From positions 434,001 to 498,000 of the forward strand of contig SSNU01000294.1 in assembly GCA_012064415.1 (NCBI GenBank): DNA of 64,000 bases, given 5' to 3'. How positions within the stretch are numbered: position 1 is the first letter of the stretch; every line of letters begins with the position of its first letter. Shown here piece by piece: positions 45,960 through 58,900 of this stretch. Below the pieces are notes generated by a model that ran no database searches, had not been told where the DNA came from, and worked only from the letters and a program-made list of their open reading frames with translations. A program made the position numbers and the translations under genes. The DNA comes from Gyrodactylus bullatarudis. Lineage: Eukaryota > Platyhelminthes > Monogenea > Gyrodactylidea > Gyrodactylidae.

Positions 45960-46125
45960 TAGCTATCCATGTGAAATCTAACTTGAGGGAGATTGTCTTC
46001 TTGTACTTGTTAGATGTTAGAAATCGGATAGGCAAGTGTCAATTCCATAAGAGAGTCAAATAATATTCCACTCACGGTGGCAGATGTAGACACATTTCCT
46101 CCTTATTAGGACATCTTGAAATTGA
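45960..46125 (+). repeat. Repeat E, copy 2
   Basis: CATGTGAAATCTAACTTGAG through AGAGAGTCAAATAATATTCC and GGTGGCAGATGTAGACACAT, ending CCTCCTTATTAGGACAT. It matches copy 1 along its whole length in the opposite orientation. Confidence 0.55.
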
Positions 46126-47949
46126 AGATTAAAGTAAGTAATTTCAGGAAAGTTGGCTTGATCAATTGATTAGCTCAAAGTAATGAAAATCTCCTAAATA
46201 TTTTATTATTTTGTGAAATAGACATCATAATAATATAATGAGAACAAGAGATGAAGAATAAATCAATAGAATTCCAGTGAATGATTCCGCCCAAGAAGTG
46301 AAAAGTCAGATATGAGTAATGACAATGAAATACAGTTTTTGGCCGTTCTTATAAAAAAATCATGTTTCAATGATTTATTAACATTGATTAAACATCCTTA
46401 GAGCATTGCTCTTTTTCAAAAATATAGAGAAAACTCTTTGAACTCTGTATGTAAATTTGCTAATTTCAGCCATAGAATAAATAGCTTATTTTAGTTCTAA
46501 TGATATTCTGATTTTTGAGTAATCTTTTTTTATAAGCGAGATAAAATGTCGATAAAAGTCGACAATCCTTGAAATTTCGATATTTCAACTTTGTCAATCT
46601 CTTAGATTCATCACTGATACTGTGAAGAATCTTCTCAGAAAATCACTAGTTTCGAATCCATCCAATGAATATAAGGAAACCAATTTTATAGTACTTTTTA
46701 TTTACTAGCATAAATAATGCCTACTCTCAAGCGGTTGGTATGCTAAGAGTGGACTTTCTCAATGCTGAAGAATGTTCTAACAAAGAACAATAAATTCAGA
46801 CAGGCAATCTAAGATTGTAATTTTAATGCTAATACATCACAATATTTATTATATTGTAATAATTTATATAAGATAATTTGTACATTTTATGTAATTTTAA
46901 TTTACCTAGGAAAAATGTCGATTTCGTATGCTCAAAAATGTCGAAATATTTTACCGGCCTAGTTATAATTAATGTTCCATATCAACCATACGAGTATTCG
47001 CGATGAAGCTCGTCAATATTATCGTAAAAAATAATTTCCAACTCAAAGTTTCAAATTAATTTTTGTCAAAATGTTAAAAGTGAGTGTTTCCAAAAGATTT
47101 TCAACATTCTCGACTTCATAAGAAAGATTGCCAGATTATCAAATGTTTCAAACAGAAATTTTCAGAATACCAATTTGTTATGAATAAAAACCTAACACCT
47201 AATGATAGGATCAATAGATTGTAACTGATAAATACGTTACATATTAAAGTTCATAGGGATAAAATCTTGAGCTTTTAGTAAACCAGACTAGTCCATAACC
47301 AAATGAGAAATTTATGGAGTAGTTATGATTACCTCAGACAACCAAATACATAATAAATTACTACTGCTATTTATTAAAGTTTAACGATATTATTGGGATA
47401 ATTTTTGTACTTGAATAAAATTTTTAAGATAATCCCTGAGGAAATGCATATATGTGTTGTTTTTTTTGTAAAGATAAGTGAAATAAAATTTTAAAAAGGC
47501 GTATATTCTTTCTGAGCGCAGTTCTCTTTCAATAGAGATTTGATCAGATCAGATAAAATCAAGTCATTTGAGATTCCTATATGAAAGATGTTCATATTGA
47601 AAGGATCGCATGAGATTTATAAATATCATAAATAAATAAAAGAATTTTATTCCTAAATTTGTTACTTTCTCTAACATAACGATGGAAATTATTTATGTAA
47701 AATGGTGAGGTCTTTTCTTATTTATATTAAATTTCTTGTACAGTTGATTAAATTAATTATGGGCAAGAAATTATATTGTTTTACAAATGTTTCTCCTTCA
47801 CAATACAATAATAAGTTCAATCAAGATTAATTTCTTTAAACATATTTTCCTCATATCAAAACTATAATAAATGACAACAAATTAAAATTCATTGTATCGG
47901 CCAGATTCGGACATGATTCCTACATTTGAAATGTAGCTTTATATAAGAA
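46126..47949. other. Intergenic AT-rich DNA
   Basis: No gene supported. At 46910-46970 a block with TTTTACCGGCCTAGTTATAA resembles 27300-27340. At about 47035 a fragment (CCAACTCAAAGTTTC) may derive from repeat D. Confidence 0.35.
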
Positions 47950-49378
47950 TCAATTACAGCCGCAAATGCACTCATCATTAATAATATGTTCATAGCGAGT
48001 CCATTGGCAATGATAACCATCCTTTGTAACACTCAACTGACGAATTAAACGCTTAAGGCGAATCTCACGACGTTCCTGGAAGTTGAGATTTTGTCTCTTC
48101 TTACGCTCGAAACTGTCCCATAGATTCCCTTCTGGCTTTTCCCTACGACGTCTAACCTCTAAAGCTTCATCATGATCTTCTTTATTCTGTTGATCGCATT
48201 TCTGAAATATGCAAATTAATTTCATTAATATCATTTTATTTTCTTCTCTGCACATGCGTTGAGAAGTTAAACAATGACTCTCTAACATAATTATAACCTT
48301 CAGGATTATAAGGAATGTTATTCACTCTACAATTCTTTGACCTTAATTTTTACATTGTAATAATTATAATAAAATTGGTATTTTTTCTGAAAAAACTCAT
48401 CCTGGAATTTATTATGTAAAATTCAAAGTAAAAAACAACAAGGTCAGCAAGTTTTCTCAAAGTATATTCCTAGTATATTTCCAGACAGAGGAAGAACTAG
48501 CAAAGAGGAAAAATAAAATTCCAACTACAATACCTTGTGAAATTATAATTTATGAACTACAAATATTACTTTGATAGCCAACTTATCTCGATAACTAAGC
48601 CTGTGATTTACACTTTCATAAGATAAGTCTAATTTTTGTTTTATGTTAAACTGATTAAAAATAAGATTAATTAAAGATTAACTTAATATTAAAACAATAC
48701 ATATCATACCCATCGTAAAATCTTGATGCTTTTACCACCGCCAAGTTTACACCTCATCCCCGGAGGCCATGAGCACGAGGAAATGACAGATTTACATACA
48801 CCTCTTCGAATATACTTTGGCCAGTAGAGATCTCCAAGATCTTCCCATATAAACTCAATGGGACAGTTACTCTTGGTTAGAAGCCAATTCTTAAAAAGAG
48901 ATATGTATTCCGGCTGAAGGGAAGCTGAATAGGAATTCGTCAAGTTGAAGTCTAGCTTATCTATTGACTTGATGAGATCAATATTCGGTTTTGGATATCC
49001 ATAGGGGAAGGATGGCTTGTCGTAATTCTGGGGTTGTAGGATAGACATCCATTCTTGATCAAAATCCTTACCTAGGATCCTTTTTAATCGTCTCAATGTC
49101 CAAATGTCTGAACTTGGCTTGAAATTGTTATCAGTTGAGGGGGCTCGTGAATAGCTTGGCTGATAATGCTTCGCTTGAATATTTTCTGATGATGGAGGAT
49201 TCGATTGTGGTAACTCCGGGTACATACCAGGCATCATAACACTAGAAACAGAACTCCTACCAGAACTGGCTGATTGCTTCTCAAGAATGTTCTGGACACT
49301 GACAGAGACTTTTGATGAGGATCTCAAACAAAGAAATCCTCGTAAAAATAATATGGTTGTAATAATTAATTTGAACAT
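47950..49378 (-). CDS. Noggin-like secreted BMP antagonist with cystine-knot insertion
   Basis: Exons 49378-48710 and 48201-47950 with a 508-nt intron (phase 0) give 306 residues. Noggin binds BMP ligands outside the cell and patterns body axes. A signal peptide is visible (MFKLIITTILFLRGFLCL), followed by a Ser/Pro-rich spacer, RRLKRILGKDFDQEWMSIL, then WLLTKSNCPIEFIWEDLGDL, YWPKYIRRGVC, CSWPPGMRC and KSIKILRW. The end is CQWTRYEHIINDECICGCN. All nine cysteines of the vertebrate C-terminal domain have counterparts. Between KC and HCQW there are about 62 residues, rich in Arg, Lys and Glu, where vertebrate noggin has seven or eight. Planarian noggin-like (nlg) genes are known for a 50-60-residue insertion in this domain, so nlg is the likely subtype. 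Confidence 0.88.
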
Positions 49379-51139
49379 GATAATTCCTTTTGTGGGTTCC
49401 TTTGTCTTTAGGATATATGATCCATTTATTGAATTATTAAATAAGAGATTTCATTCTATGATGATATGATTAAATGACTCTTGATTCAATGTATTATTTG
49501 GTTATTATGAAAGTTTGAACATCTCATTTCTTTCTTTTCTATCATTGAATGTAAGACGGACAGTCAGAAATTTGTTTGAAAAAAATTTCTTCTTGCAATA
49601 TGATTGGTCGATAGAAAATTTCTCGTTGGATTAATACATTTGTATACGAGAAAAATAATAATTCAACATCTTCATATACTAAATAATAATAATTATGAAT
49701 TTATTTTCCAAACAAATTATTCTTGGATTTTTCCCTAAGGAAGATTAGATTTCTTTTTATTTAAAAGATTAAATACCCAGTTATTCTTAAATTCTAATAA
49801 TCAACTGTATACTTTGTCTGGTTTGAAGATTTAAATTTATTTTTAGCTTTTTATTAAATTTAATTTGAAAAATTATAACTCTTCTTTTGCTTGCTCGTAG
49901 AAATCGACAAGAGAGGGGCGTTTTGAATATAAATTTTCGATTCTTTCATATTCTTGAATGGATTTTTGAAATAAATATTATTTATTAAATATTCAACTCC
50001 TCTGTCAATTAGGTGTCAAGTATAATTCAACCTACATTTCCTATAATGGAAGGAATAAATTTCGGATATTTTTCTAACATTTAACTGAATATATTCTGTT
50101 GAATAATAGTATATACAGATACAGGGATTTAAGAGAATTGACATTTTCTAAAATTAGGTTCCAAAATCTATCCCTACATGATTGAAAAGTTTAGTAAAGA
50201 ATTTCAAGAGGAAATGATACTTTGTGTTGTGGTTTTGATTAAATTAACGGGTAGGTTTTTGCATTAAAAAAAAATATGATCATTCAAGAAGCTTCTAAAG
50301 AGAAACATTAATACAGAAATAGGAAATCCGATGATATCATGCTGATTTGGCCTAATTTATATTGAATCTTTTCAACATAAAAGGTCATTTATCCATATCA
50401 AATTAATTTTTTTACGCTTAGTTTATTCCATTTTTACTTTTTCTCGATGATCCTCAATTCGTTTTGACAAGTGAATTTGAATAAAAGTTCTTTTTGTTAC
50501 TTTGGAAAAAGCTATTTATCAAAGTTTCTTTCTCCCAATCATCATTTATTTTCCTGTAAAGATACACAATACCTTTCTTAAAATGTTTACTTTAGAGAAA
50601 TCTTTACTTTGTCATTACAATTTGAAAAATGTTATGCTAAGAAAGTTTTAAAAATCTTTTCACAATGCCCGTTTATATATCTGTCTTGTTGAGTAAACAA
50701 AAAGTTTTCTTGTTTGATGAATGACAAAATAAATATGAATTCCAACATGATGTGAATAATCTTACCTTATGGCTTTCGTCTACTAATGAACTTGTAATGC
50801 TGGTGAAGGTAATAAGAGTGTATTCCTGAAAGTGAGAACATTCAAGTTTTAAATCAGAATGTAATTATTACTTGTGAAAACATTGGAAAGTGTACTTTTG
50901 CTTAGGAGAGATGTATTCATAGTTTAAATTAATGGGAATTTAGAAGATTGTCTAAAGAATTATGTGGTTATCATCGAGAACTACTTGCTTGCTTACACTC
51001 AAGATGTTGAATCTGTCAGGATTTCGATTTCTACTATGGTAATATGTAATACAGTATTTCATCGTGTTAACACTAACTACTAATCAGTAAGCAGTAGAGC
51101 ATTTCTTGTCTCTGAAAAACTAGCAAATTTGAATGATTA
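49379..51139. other. Intergenic region 5' of the noggin-like gene
   Basis: AT-rich, with no supported ORF or RNA gene; promoter elements of the noggin-like gene are expected here but none is distinct. Confidence 0.4.
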
Positions 51140-52243
51140 CACAGGGGGTCATGAAAAATTCAAAATTGCGGTAAAAAGTAAAATAAAACTGATTCTGATG
51201 TAAAATTTTGCGCTGATCCCGAATCTGTGCTCAGATCTGTAAAATTCACTATAATTTCTGAGATATTCGGAAAAAACGATATTTCCCAAAATCCCAAATT
51301 TCCCAAATTTTTAAAATCAATTTTCGCAAAAACCGTAAATGTTATTGTATTAATTGTTTCGCAATTAGATGAGAAATTAAATTCTGCGTCGATTGATATC
51401 ACCTTTGTAGGGGTGGAGTTTTATCGGCTTTCGGAAATTAACGCCAAATAAAGGTAATGTGCGAATTTTTGGGTTTTTTTGTTGAATTTTCACGATGTTC
51501 TAGAGAACAAATAGACTTTCCGAAAAGATTTGGTCATTTGGATTTATCGCCAATTCCTGGAAAGTTAGGTGAGTTTTTGATTGCCTTAAATGAAAAAGCT
51601 TTAGAATTAGAAATGTATTTTTGTAATTTTTCTTGCAATACAAATAAGTTAAAGGAATAGTTTTTAACAATTGTTTAGTTAGTTTATCTCAGAAAGCAAG
51701 GAATTTTTTTCTACTAGATTTTGAAGCAAGCTTTGCTTATAATGGGAGCTTAAAACGTAAAAACGGAAAAACTCTGTCTAAAAACAGATTTCAAAAATGC
51801 GATTTTTACACCTTTTCTAAATTAGATAACCAAAAACCAATGGCAGATTCGGAAAGTTCACAAAATTTTGATCCTGATAGTCTTTTATTAAATTTAAAAA
51901 AATCTCTTTGGAAAGTCTATTTGTTCTCTAAAACATGGTGAAAATTCAACAAAAAAACCCAAAAATTCGAACATTACCATTATTTGGCGTTAATTTCCGA
52001 AAGCCGATAAAACTCCACCCCTACAAAGGTGATATCAATCGACGCAGAATTTAATTTCTCATCTAATTGCGAAACAATTAATACAATAACATTTACGGTT
52101 TTTGCGAAAATTGATTTTAAAAATTTGGGAAATTTGAATTTTACAGATCTGAGCACAGATTCGGGATCAGCGCAAAGTTTTACACCAGAATCAGTTTTAT
52201 TTTACTTTTTACCGCAATTTTGAATTTTTCATGACCCCCTGTG
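51140..52243. mobile_element. 1.1-kb fold-back DNA transposon with very long inverted repeats
   Basis: The ends are CACAGGGGGTCATGAAAAAT and its exact complement ATTTTTCATGACCCCCTGTG. Arms of about 388 bp (51140-51527) and 336 bp (51908-52243) are nearly identical; the left arm carries about 55 bp missing from the right. TTA flanks both sides (51137-51139 and 52244-52246), fitting a 3-bp TWA target duplication as in PIF/Harbinger elements. The loop of about 380 bp has no transposase; it has a short frame starting MADSESSQNFDPDSLLLNL at about 51840. The high arm identity suggests recent movement. A weak relative of the arm lies at about 63335-63400. Confidence 0.75.
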
Positions 52244-52815
52244 TTATCATAATGCTTGGTAGCAATTAGACACAGAGATTGTATCAATTTAAACATAAAA
52301 ATCAGCTTCAATGTACTTAGATAAATCTTCCTTTTTTTAGCTCAATTTTTTGATTCTTGCTTGGTGATTCTTAAGGGAACAGCTATTTGTATCTGCGTCT
52401 TTTTGGTTTAATTTCATCAATGCTGTGCTCAGAAAAATTTTACGAACAAGTTTTGGTTATTTTGAAAACACACTTGGCTATTTTATAGTGTAAGGGACAA
52501 AAGAATTCTATGCAGCTATATCGAGTATGTTCCATAAAACAGCAAGACTCTTGGTGCCAGAGTCCATCCTCTTATAGGTCTCTTACACGAATATGTGCTG
52601 ACCAGTTTATCTAATACATCGACTTTACTTTCTTTTCTTTATAATATTCTATGATTTCTAGTCTAGTTTTGTATATAGACTGCTCGGAAGGACAAGAGGT
52701 TTGTTTCTTTTGGAATGAGATAAAAGTTTATTTAAATTCAAAATCATTTTGCAAGAAAATATCGAGTGTTTCTGAAAGCATTGCGATCGATATCTAGTTT
52801 ATCATTTAGCCCAGC

Positions 52816-53034
52816 CTATTTCTCATAGCATGGATGAACATTAAAAAATTCAATGGGAAAATAACCTTTCAAAATTGAGGACAAGGAATAAGCCATCTTC
52901 ACTTCACTGTCACCAAGCTGAAGATTAAAATTGTAAGATTTCTTTTCCTCATCAGTGTAGAAATTGTAGAAATAATTTCCAGGAGAAAAATTTTGATGAA
53001 TTTTGTCGGTAGATTTCCCTATTTTTCTTTGCAT
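52816..53034 (-). CDS. Possible exon, unrecognised
   Basis: A 72-codon minus-strand frame ends at 52816 and contains KIHQNFSPGNYFYNFY, SYNFNLQLGDSEVKMAYSLS and IEFFNVHPCYEK. The composition is protein-like, but no family is recognised. A weak AG acceptor just inside (ATAG before GGAAATCTACCG, phase 1) could make it a terminal exon of the gene at 61.2-64 kb, whose last visible donor is also phase 1. The pyrimidine tract is poor, and a chance ORF cannot be excluded. Confidence 0.2.
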   Translation of the reverse strand: MQRKIGKSTDKIHQNFSPGNYFYNFYTDEEKKSYNFNLQLGDSEVKMAYSLSSILKGYFPIEFFNVHPCYEK

Positions 53035-54570
53035 TCAACTTTCATGAGATAAGAAAACCTTTTCCTCTCACTTCTTCTCCCCCCTTTTAGCTCTGGTTTC
53101 ATTAAATCCGACTTTTTCCATGTATTAATTTAATCAGATCTCATTATTATCTTGTTTCTCAATTTCTTGTTTCAATAATTTAAAGAAATAATAATTTAGT
53201 AGAAAAAAAAATAAACAAAGAGTACGTGTTCCATGGAATTATTATTCATTTTGAATAAAGCTAGTTGATAGTCAGGGAAAAATATTTTTCACGTCACATG
53301 ATGAAACTAAGTTGATAGGAGTAAAACTATTCTGAAAAAAATTTTTTGAATTTCAAAATTGTGCCAAAATATGGATTCAACGGAGTAGCTAGTCTTCAAT
53401 AACTATTATTTTCTGTAACATATGAAAACAGTTTATCCCCGTGAAGAATTAGGATTTAATAATAAATAAATCTATGAATACTTTGAAGGGGAAAATTTTG
53501 TTGTATCAAAACAAGAAATTAAGGAATTGTTGATTTGATTTCTGTCAAAATAGTAAACTCTCATCTACATTTCAAGTAGCTTGGTCTTTTTAATATTTTT
53601 GAGCAAATTTTATTTATTACTTTAGATTCGGTACAGAAATCAAGCCCATGTAGAGGCTTGCCTCTGGGAAAAAACGATAGCTGTAATTATTATCCATTAA
53701 TAAGTTTAAATATATCATAAAGCCTCATCAGCACTGTTCTACTTTTAGCTACTACAAAGATTTATATTTTTTCCTGATCTGAAAGAAGGTTTTTCTTTTT
53801 ACTTGTTTGTTTCTTCTTTCCTCTCTTGTGATCAAAAAAGGATGAACAATGAGATACATTTGATGTAATTTCCTTCTATTAATCACAGATCATGTTTTTT
53901 TTCTACATGATTGAATTACGACCAAACTAAACGCTATCTCTATTACTGATTAGTCGATAAGCTCCTCTACCCTTTTCTTGTCAGTAAAAATGTGAGTATT
54001 AATAATGAAAATTGTCTCATTTATTCTACCGACTAAAGTTTAAATACCACATTCAGAGTAGCTGCTTGATCCCCATTGTAAAAAATCCAATCGAGAGGAA
54101 ATTATATGCTCAAAGTATGTATTTATAAACCCGATAAGTACTTCTCTTGAGTATACTTTCAACTTATTCAGAGGAGTATGAAATTACATTTTGTGATGAC
54201 TGAAAGACTATTGTACTTTTCAACATTTTATATACTTAATAATGATAATGAAAATTTAATTCATTTCCAGATTAAGCGGAGAATAACAACGATTCCTGTT
54301 ATCTTAAGGAATCCGACTTCTTGCATAGGGTATGGATGAAAATTAAACAAATAAAATTTTCCCTCACAAACAACACAAAACCCAATTAGACAGGAATAAT
54401 AAAAAAGATAATTCAATTTTCCAGAATCATCCTAATGCAATAAAACAACTAAAGCAGAATAAGATTTTGATAATGATTTCAAAGAATCGAATGAAATTTA
54501 ATTTCGGATTCATTTGAAATTAGTTTTATAATGAAATTCACTGAATATTATTCAGTTTTTGGATGAGCTT
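53035..54570. other. Intergenic AT-rich DNA
   Basis: No gene, RNA or clear repeat supported. Confidence 0.4.
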
Positions 54571-54577
54571 TTCATAT

Positions 54578-54655
54578 GATTGAAGAAAGCATGTGAAGAC
54601 AGTCAAAGTCGAAACGCTTGAAGGACTCCTGGCTTAGAATTATTAAAAAATAAAC
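54578..54655 (+). mobile_element. 3' end of a Penelope-like element
   Basis: TGATTGAAGAAAGCATGTGAAGACAG then TCAAAGTCGAAACGCTTGA parallels the 3' part of the Penelope remnant at 20790-20825 (CTGAAGAAGGCTTGTGAAGA ... AGTCGAGCCGTTTGA). It is a short relic without coding sequence. Confidence 0.45.
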
Positions 54656-55740
54656 TTTAAAATTGATAATTTCATCCATATTTTATCTCAATTTGTCAGA
54701 TGATGCTGTAAATGGCTTTCATTCTAAATCAAAATTTATCTTTTTATTTTTCAATTCTAAAAAATATCTGTGTTAATAAAAAAATTTTCATGTTCTGATA
54801 TACAAAAATCCTTGATATCAGATGAAAAAAGACTTAATCTCTAAATATTGTAAAAAACTTATTGTTTTCATATCTCGTAGTAAAACTCATTTAAAAATCT
54901 TGGCGTGTGTTCAAAAATTATAACTTTCAATCGAGATACATAAGAACAAAATCGTAAACAAATAGTTTTAGAGGAAAAATGCTTAGTTTTTTTTAATCTA
55001 CAAAATGATATTAACAAATTTGACTTTTTCTAATGTGCCTGTAATCTTTCTAAATCAATCTGATTACTTTCTGTCAAGCTGATACTAATTCTGAAAATAA
55101 TACCGGTCTGTTATCCTCTTGGTGAAAATAATTGAATCTTAAGGGATAGGGCTATCCCTGTAATTTGACTTAATAAATAAAGAAATTAATTCGACTTGAA
55201 CGAATAAAAGTTTCAATGAAAAATTAGGCAACTTGGAATGAAATAAAACGTAATCAAAGCGAGTGAATATTTCTTTAGCCTGATTTGACTTGACTTTAGC
55301 ATTCACATGTAATCCTTGTTAATATTATTATTTCACTGAATTACATTATCCATGTTCATGCGATCAAAGGATCTAAAGTTGATGATGATTCTTTATTCAA
55401 TAAGAAATGTACTTTTAATTAAGAAGATACCTTGCAATTCATGTTATTACAAGATGAATACTTCCAATATATCCAAGAAATTACAATTTTTTCATTCAGA
55501 ATACTCTTACATTCTGTTATAGCAAACTCCAATCACTAGATTTTAACATACCAAGTTTAATTGTCGGGAACGAGATCAGTTCAAAGAAGTTAATCTGATA
55601 CTTATTACTTATTCTTAAGCCAAAGGAATATCTATCTTAATCTATTTTTCAAATCAAAAGTGGATTGCTTTTCAGATATTTTCAAACGTGAATTAATTAC
55701 ATGAAACCTACTAGCAAATTGTCACAAATTGATTATGTGA
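54656..55740. other. Intergenic AT-rich DNA
   Basis: No gene supported. A perfect small hairpin AGGGATAGGGCTATCCCT lies at about 55142-55159; no function can be inferred. Confidence 0.35.
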
Positions 55741-55744
55741 CATA

Positions 55745-55945
55745 ACTTATGTCAGTTGAAATCTAACTTGATGGAGATTGTCCTTTCACATCTATGTGCT
55801 AGAAATTTCAGCAGAAAGTTAATTTCATTAAGAAATTCATATAGATTCAACTCAACAGTGGCATATTTCGTCTATACACCGTAGGCAGGATTCAAACCCG
55901 GTCTTCGAAATTGTAAGGTAACGAAGATAGGCGATTCAATGGAAA
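55745..55945 (-). repeat. Repeat E, copy 3: probable tRNA-derived SINE
   Basis: GAAATCTAACTTGATGGAGA followed by TTGTCCTTTC and AACAGTGGCATATTTCGTCT matches the other E copies. This copy extends into a tRNA-like head on the minus strand: GGGTTTGAATCC (55899-55888) matches the pol III B box (GGTTCGAATCC type). A weak A-box-like TCGCCTATCTTCG lies about 30 nt upstream. The element thus looks like a SINE read right to left, with the tRNA part missing or decayed in the other two copies. Confidence 0.5.
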
Positions 55946-58900
55946 TATTAATAACTAATAACCATGCTTTCCTGTTAGGTTTCTTGTATTGAATTAATTA
56001 CATTTTATAATTTTCTTTTAATTGCATTTGTTATTTCAACTTGCTCATCTAATTTTTACACTTATTTCTCAATATTTATAACTCATTAAGGTTGTTGACT
56101 GACAAAATGTCGATAAATAATTCTATAACATTGAGATGTACTTTTCCGTAATTGAGTAAGTAGGAATAAATTTTGAGAAAATTATTGTATATTGTTCACC
56201 TTTATTGATGTTTTCCCTATCTCTTCTTCTAATTTTCTTCAACATGTTACTAAGCAACCACAAGAATTCAGAGCTCATTATAGAGAGAGTTATCCTTTGA
56301 AAGGAAATCCACCTATCTTCAAGCATACAAAAATTCAAGGTACATTCAAAATCCAGACAAGATATTCATAATGAATATTTAGTTGACATGTTTAAATGTT
56401 CTTAAGTCAAATATCAATAAAATAAAGTTTTTGCAGTCTCTCTTACAGGATTTTATTTATTTCTCAGAAATTCTCAGTGTACTTTTTTTCAGTCTATTCT
56501 ATCGTGATAATAAACATAATTCCATACTAACTAGTAGATTAGCCTCAGCATAAGATTAGAGGGAGAATTCGAATATTTCCTCCTAAACCATCATGACAAT
56601 GTATTTGGTAATAAATTTTTCTACTAACCAAAACCATGGAAAAAGTAAAATATCTCCCCCGTTTCCATCGTGTAAATGATGATACACGAGAAGAGGAGGT
56701 GTTACTCTTGAGGAAAATTCAGTTTAATGACATTCATGTGAAAATTGTTTCTCCTCTCTATATAGTTTTTTGGAAACCACCGCATATGAGATTGTACTTT
56801 GAAAAGAAGAAATTCTTCTTAACCGTGTTATGATGATCGACTTTAATCAGATCAATTATCATACAGAAAATCCACCCAATGATTAAATCGTAACCCCACA
56901 TATTCAAGGGAATTCATCCATCATCAATAATTACCTGTGTGCAGTGGATAGAAGATTTGGCCAAAAATCAATTATCAACTATATTTCCATATATATTCAA
57001 TTGAATTTGCTTAATTCCATAGAAACATTCTCTGAATTGACCTACTTGAAAAACTTTACATGATCCTAGAATAATTGGGTATTTTTCTAGCCAGTTAAAT
57101 TAGTGAATATTTGCCATTTATTATTTCTCTTTAAATTCAATCGATGAATGTAGCCGATGGTAAAAAGCCCTCAGTATCTTTGTACCATTGTTCTTTACAT
57201 TGGCTTCGATAAATGCTTAAATTTTGAATTAGCCAGAATAAAGTGATGAAAAACTGATGTCAAGATTATAAAGTTCAAACAAAGTTAAAATTATGAACTA
57301 ATCGAGAAATTGAATCGCATGAACTAATTCATTTTGATCTTGCAGCAAATTTTTAAAGAAATCGTTCTAACAGCTGTGGAAATCCTTCACAAAGAAAATC
57401 GAAAAATTTATGAATTAAGAATTTAATTCTGTTATCTTGATTTCCAAATTTTATTACAATGAAAGAACTTCATTCCTTCTACATCTAATCATTACAATGA
57501 ATTACGTAATTCTTTAACAAACCGATAAATTGATTTAGTAAATTATGTTCAATGTAAATCATTTTGTAAGAAAAAATTTACTTCAATACATATATAAATA
57601 AACTTGTGAGAACCTTGTTATATAACAATGATTTTGCGTTTACATTCGAAAGAAAGAAAGGTTAATCTTAATTACAAGCAATTCAATAAAGGTAAATTTT
57701 ATTCAGTGTAACCATTTTACTTACTATACATTCGTTAGTAATGCGCAAGAATACCCTATCAAAAGATAGATAAATGTATATTCAGAGAAATTTCTTCAGT
57801 CTTTAGTTAGCATCATGTTTCATATTAGAATAAGCACGAGCATTGACTGCAATCTGCATTTTGTACAGCAATTCAAGACAAAAAAGGTTATCTATGTCAA
57901 GTATACTTACTGGTAAAGTAGTTTAATTAATTTGTAACCTACTTTCAGAACTAATATTTCACATGCCGCAAGAGAATATTTATTGTTAGCTTTACAAATT
58001 GCTTCCTCTCTCCAGCTAAAAGAAATACGTCTTACTACATTTTATTCATTAAAAGGCGTCCAAATATCAATTGTTTCTATTAATTAATATTCTAATTATA
58101 CTAACTAATAACTTTAGAATCTCAGATCTAGATATTTATATTCTGGCATGATATAATAAGAGAAGAAATCTTCATTATTGATAAGGAATCTTATCAAAAA
58201 GTTAGAAAATATATCCCTTCTTAAACTTTGGCGACGATAAAAAAAATCCTTTTCTGGCGTCTAAAAAATATTTCAAATTTCTCTACAGTGAATTAGTGTA
58301 GGAGGAATGCACTTTAGCTCGTTAAAGATTTATGTAGTTCATGAAAATGTGTGAACTATACAAAATTCAACAGGTCATTTTGAGGGTATTTTTTTGCCTT
58401 TTATACTTTTGATTTTCATTATAAGTAGATAAATCTAAATCATTTTATTCATCAAATCGATCCTATTGTGGTATGAGAATTTACTTTTGATTTGCAATTA
58501 AATAAAGCAGAGGAAGACGGTATTAAAAGACGTTTAATGAAGGTTCCTAATTTGGGATGCAAATTATAAGTAGAAATCATAACGAAAAGATAAAAATTGA
58601 GTTAAGAATTACATTGCTATTTCGTAATTTGATATTAATTTGAACTAGTCTGAAATTGTAAGCTAAATAGTGATAATCACCTTGTGATTTTGGTAAAGAA
58701 TTTTTAGTTTAATATTGTAAATCTACTTTGAAGTAGATATATACTTTTTTAAATATATAAACCCGCTTCTTAGTTAGAAACTAATGCTCTAACAGTTTTT
58801 TCAATGTCATTAGGTCTACAAAACAGAAGCTGTATTTATAACGACAACTAATGATCTACTAAGATATCGCTTCTCAAAAAATTAGATGAGCTCACAATTA

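Noticed and set aside
51160..52223. The two similar 80- and 64-codon ORFs as real proteins
   Set aside because: They are the same sequence in opposite arms of the fold-back transposon, not genes.
55142..55159. AGGGATAGGGCTATCCCT hairpin as a terminator or regulatory RNA
   Set aside because: Short perfect hairpins occur by chance at this scale, and no gene is nearby.
55880..55945. A functional tRNA gene on the minus strand
   Set aside because: The B-box-like sequence is good, but acceptor, D and anticodon stems cannot be paired convincingly; a tRNA-derived repeat fits better.
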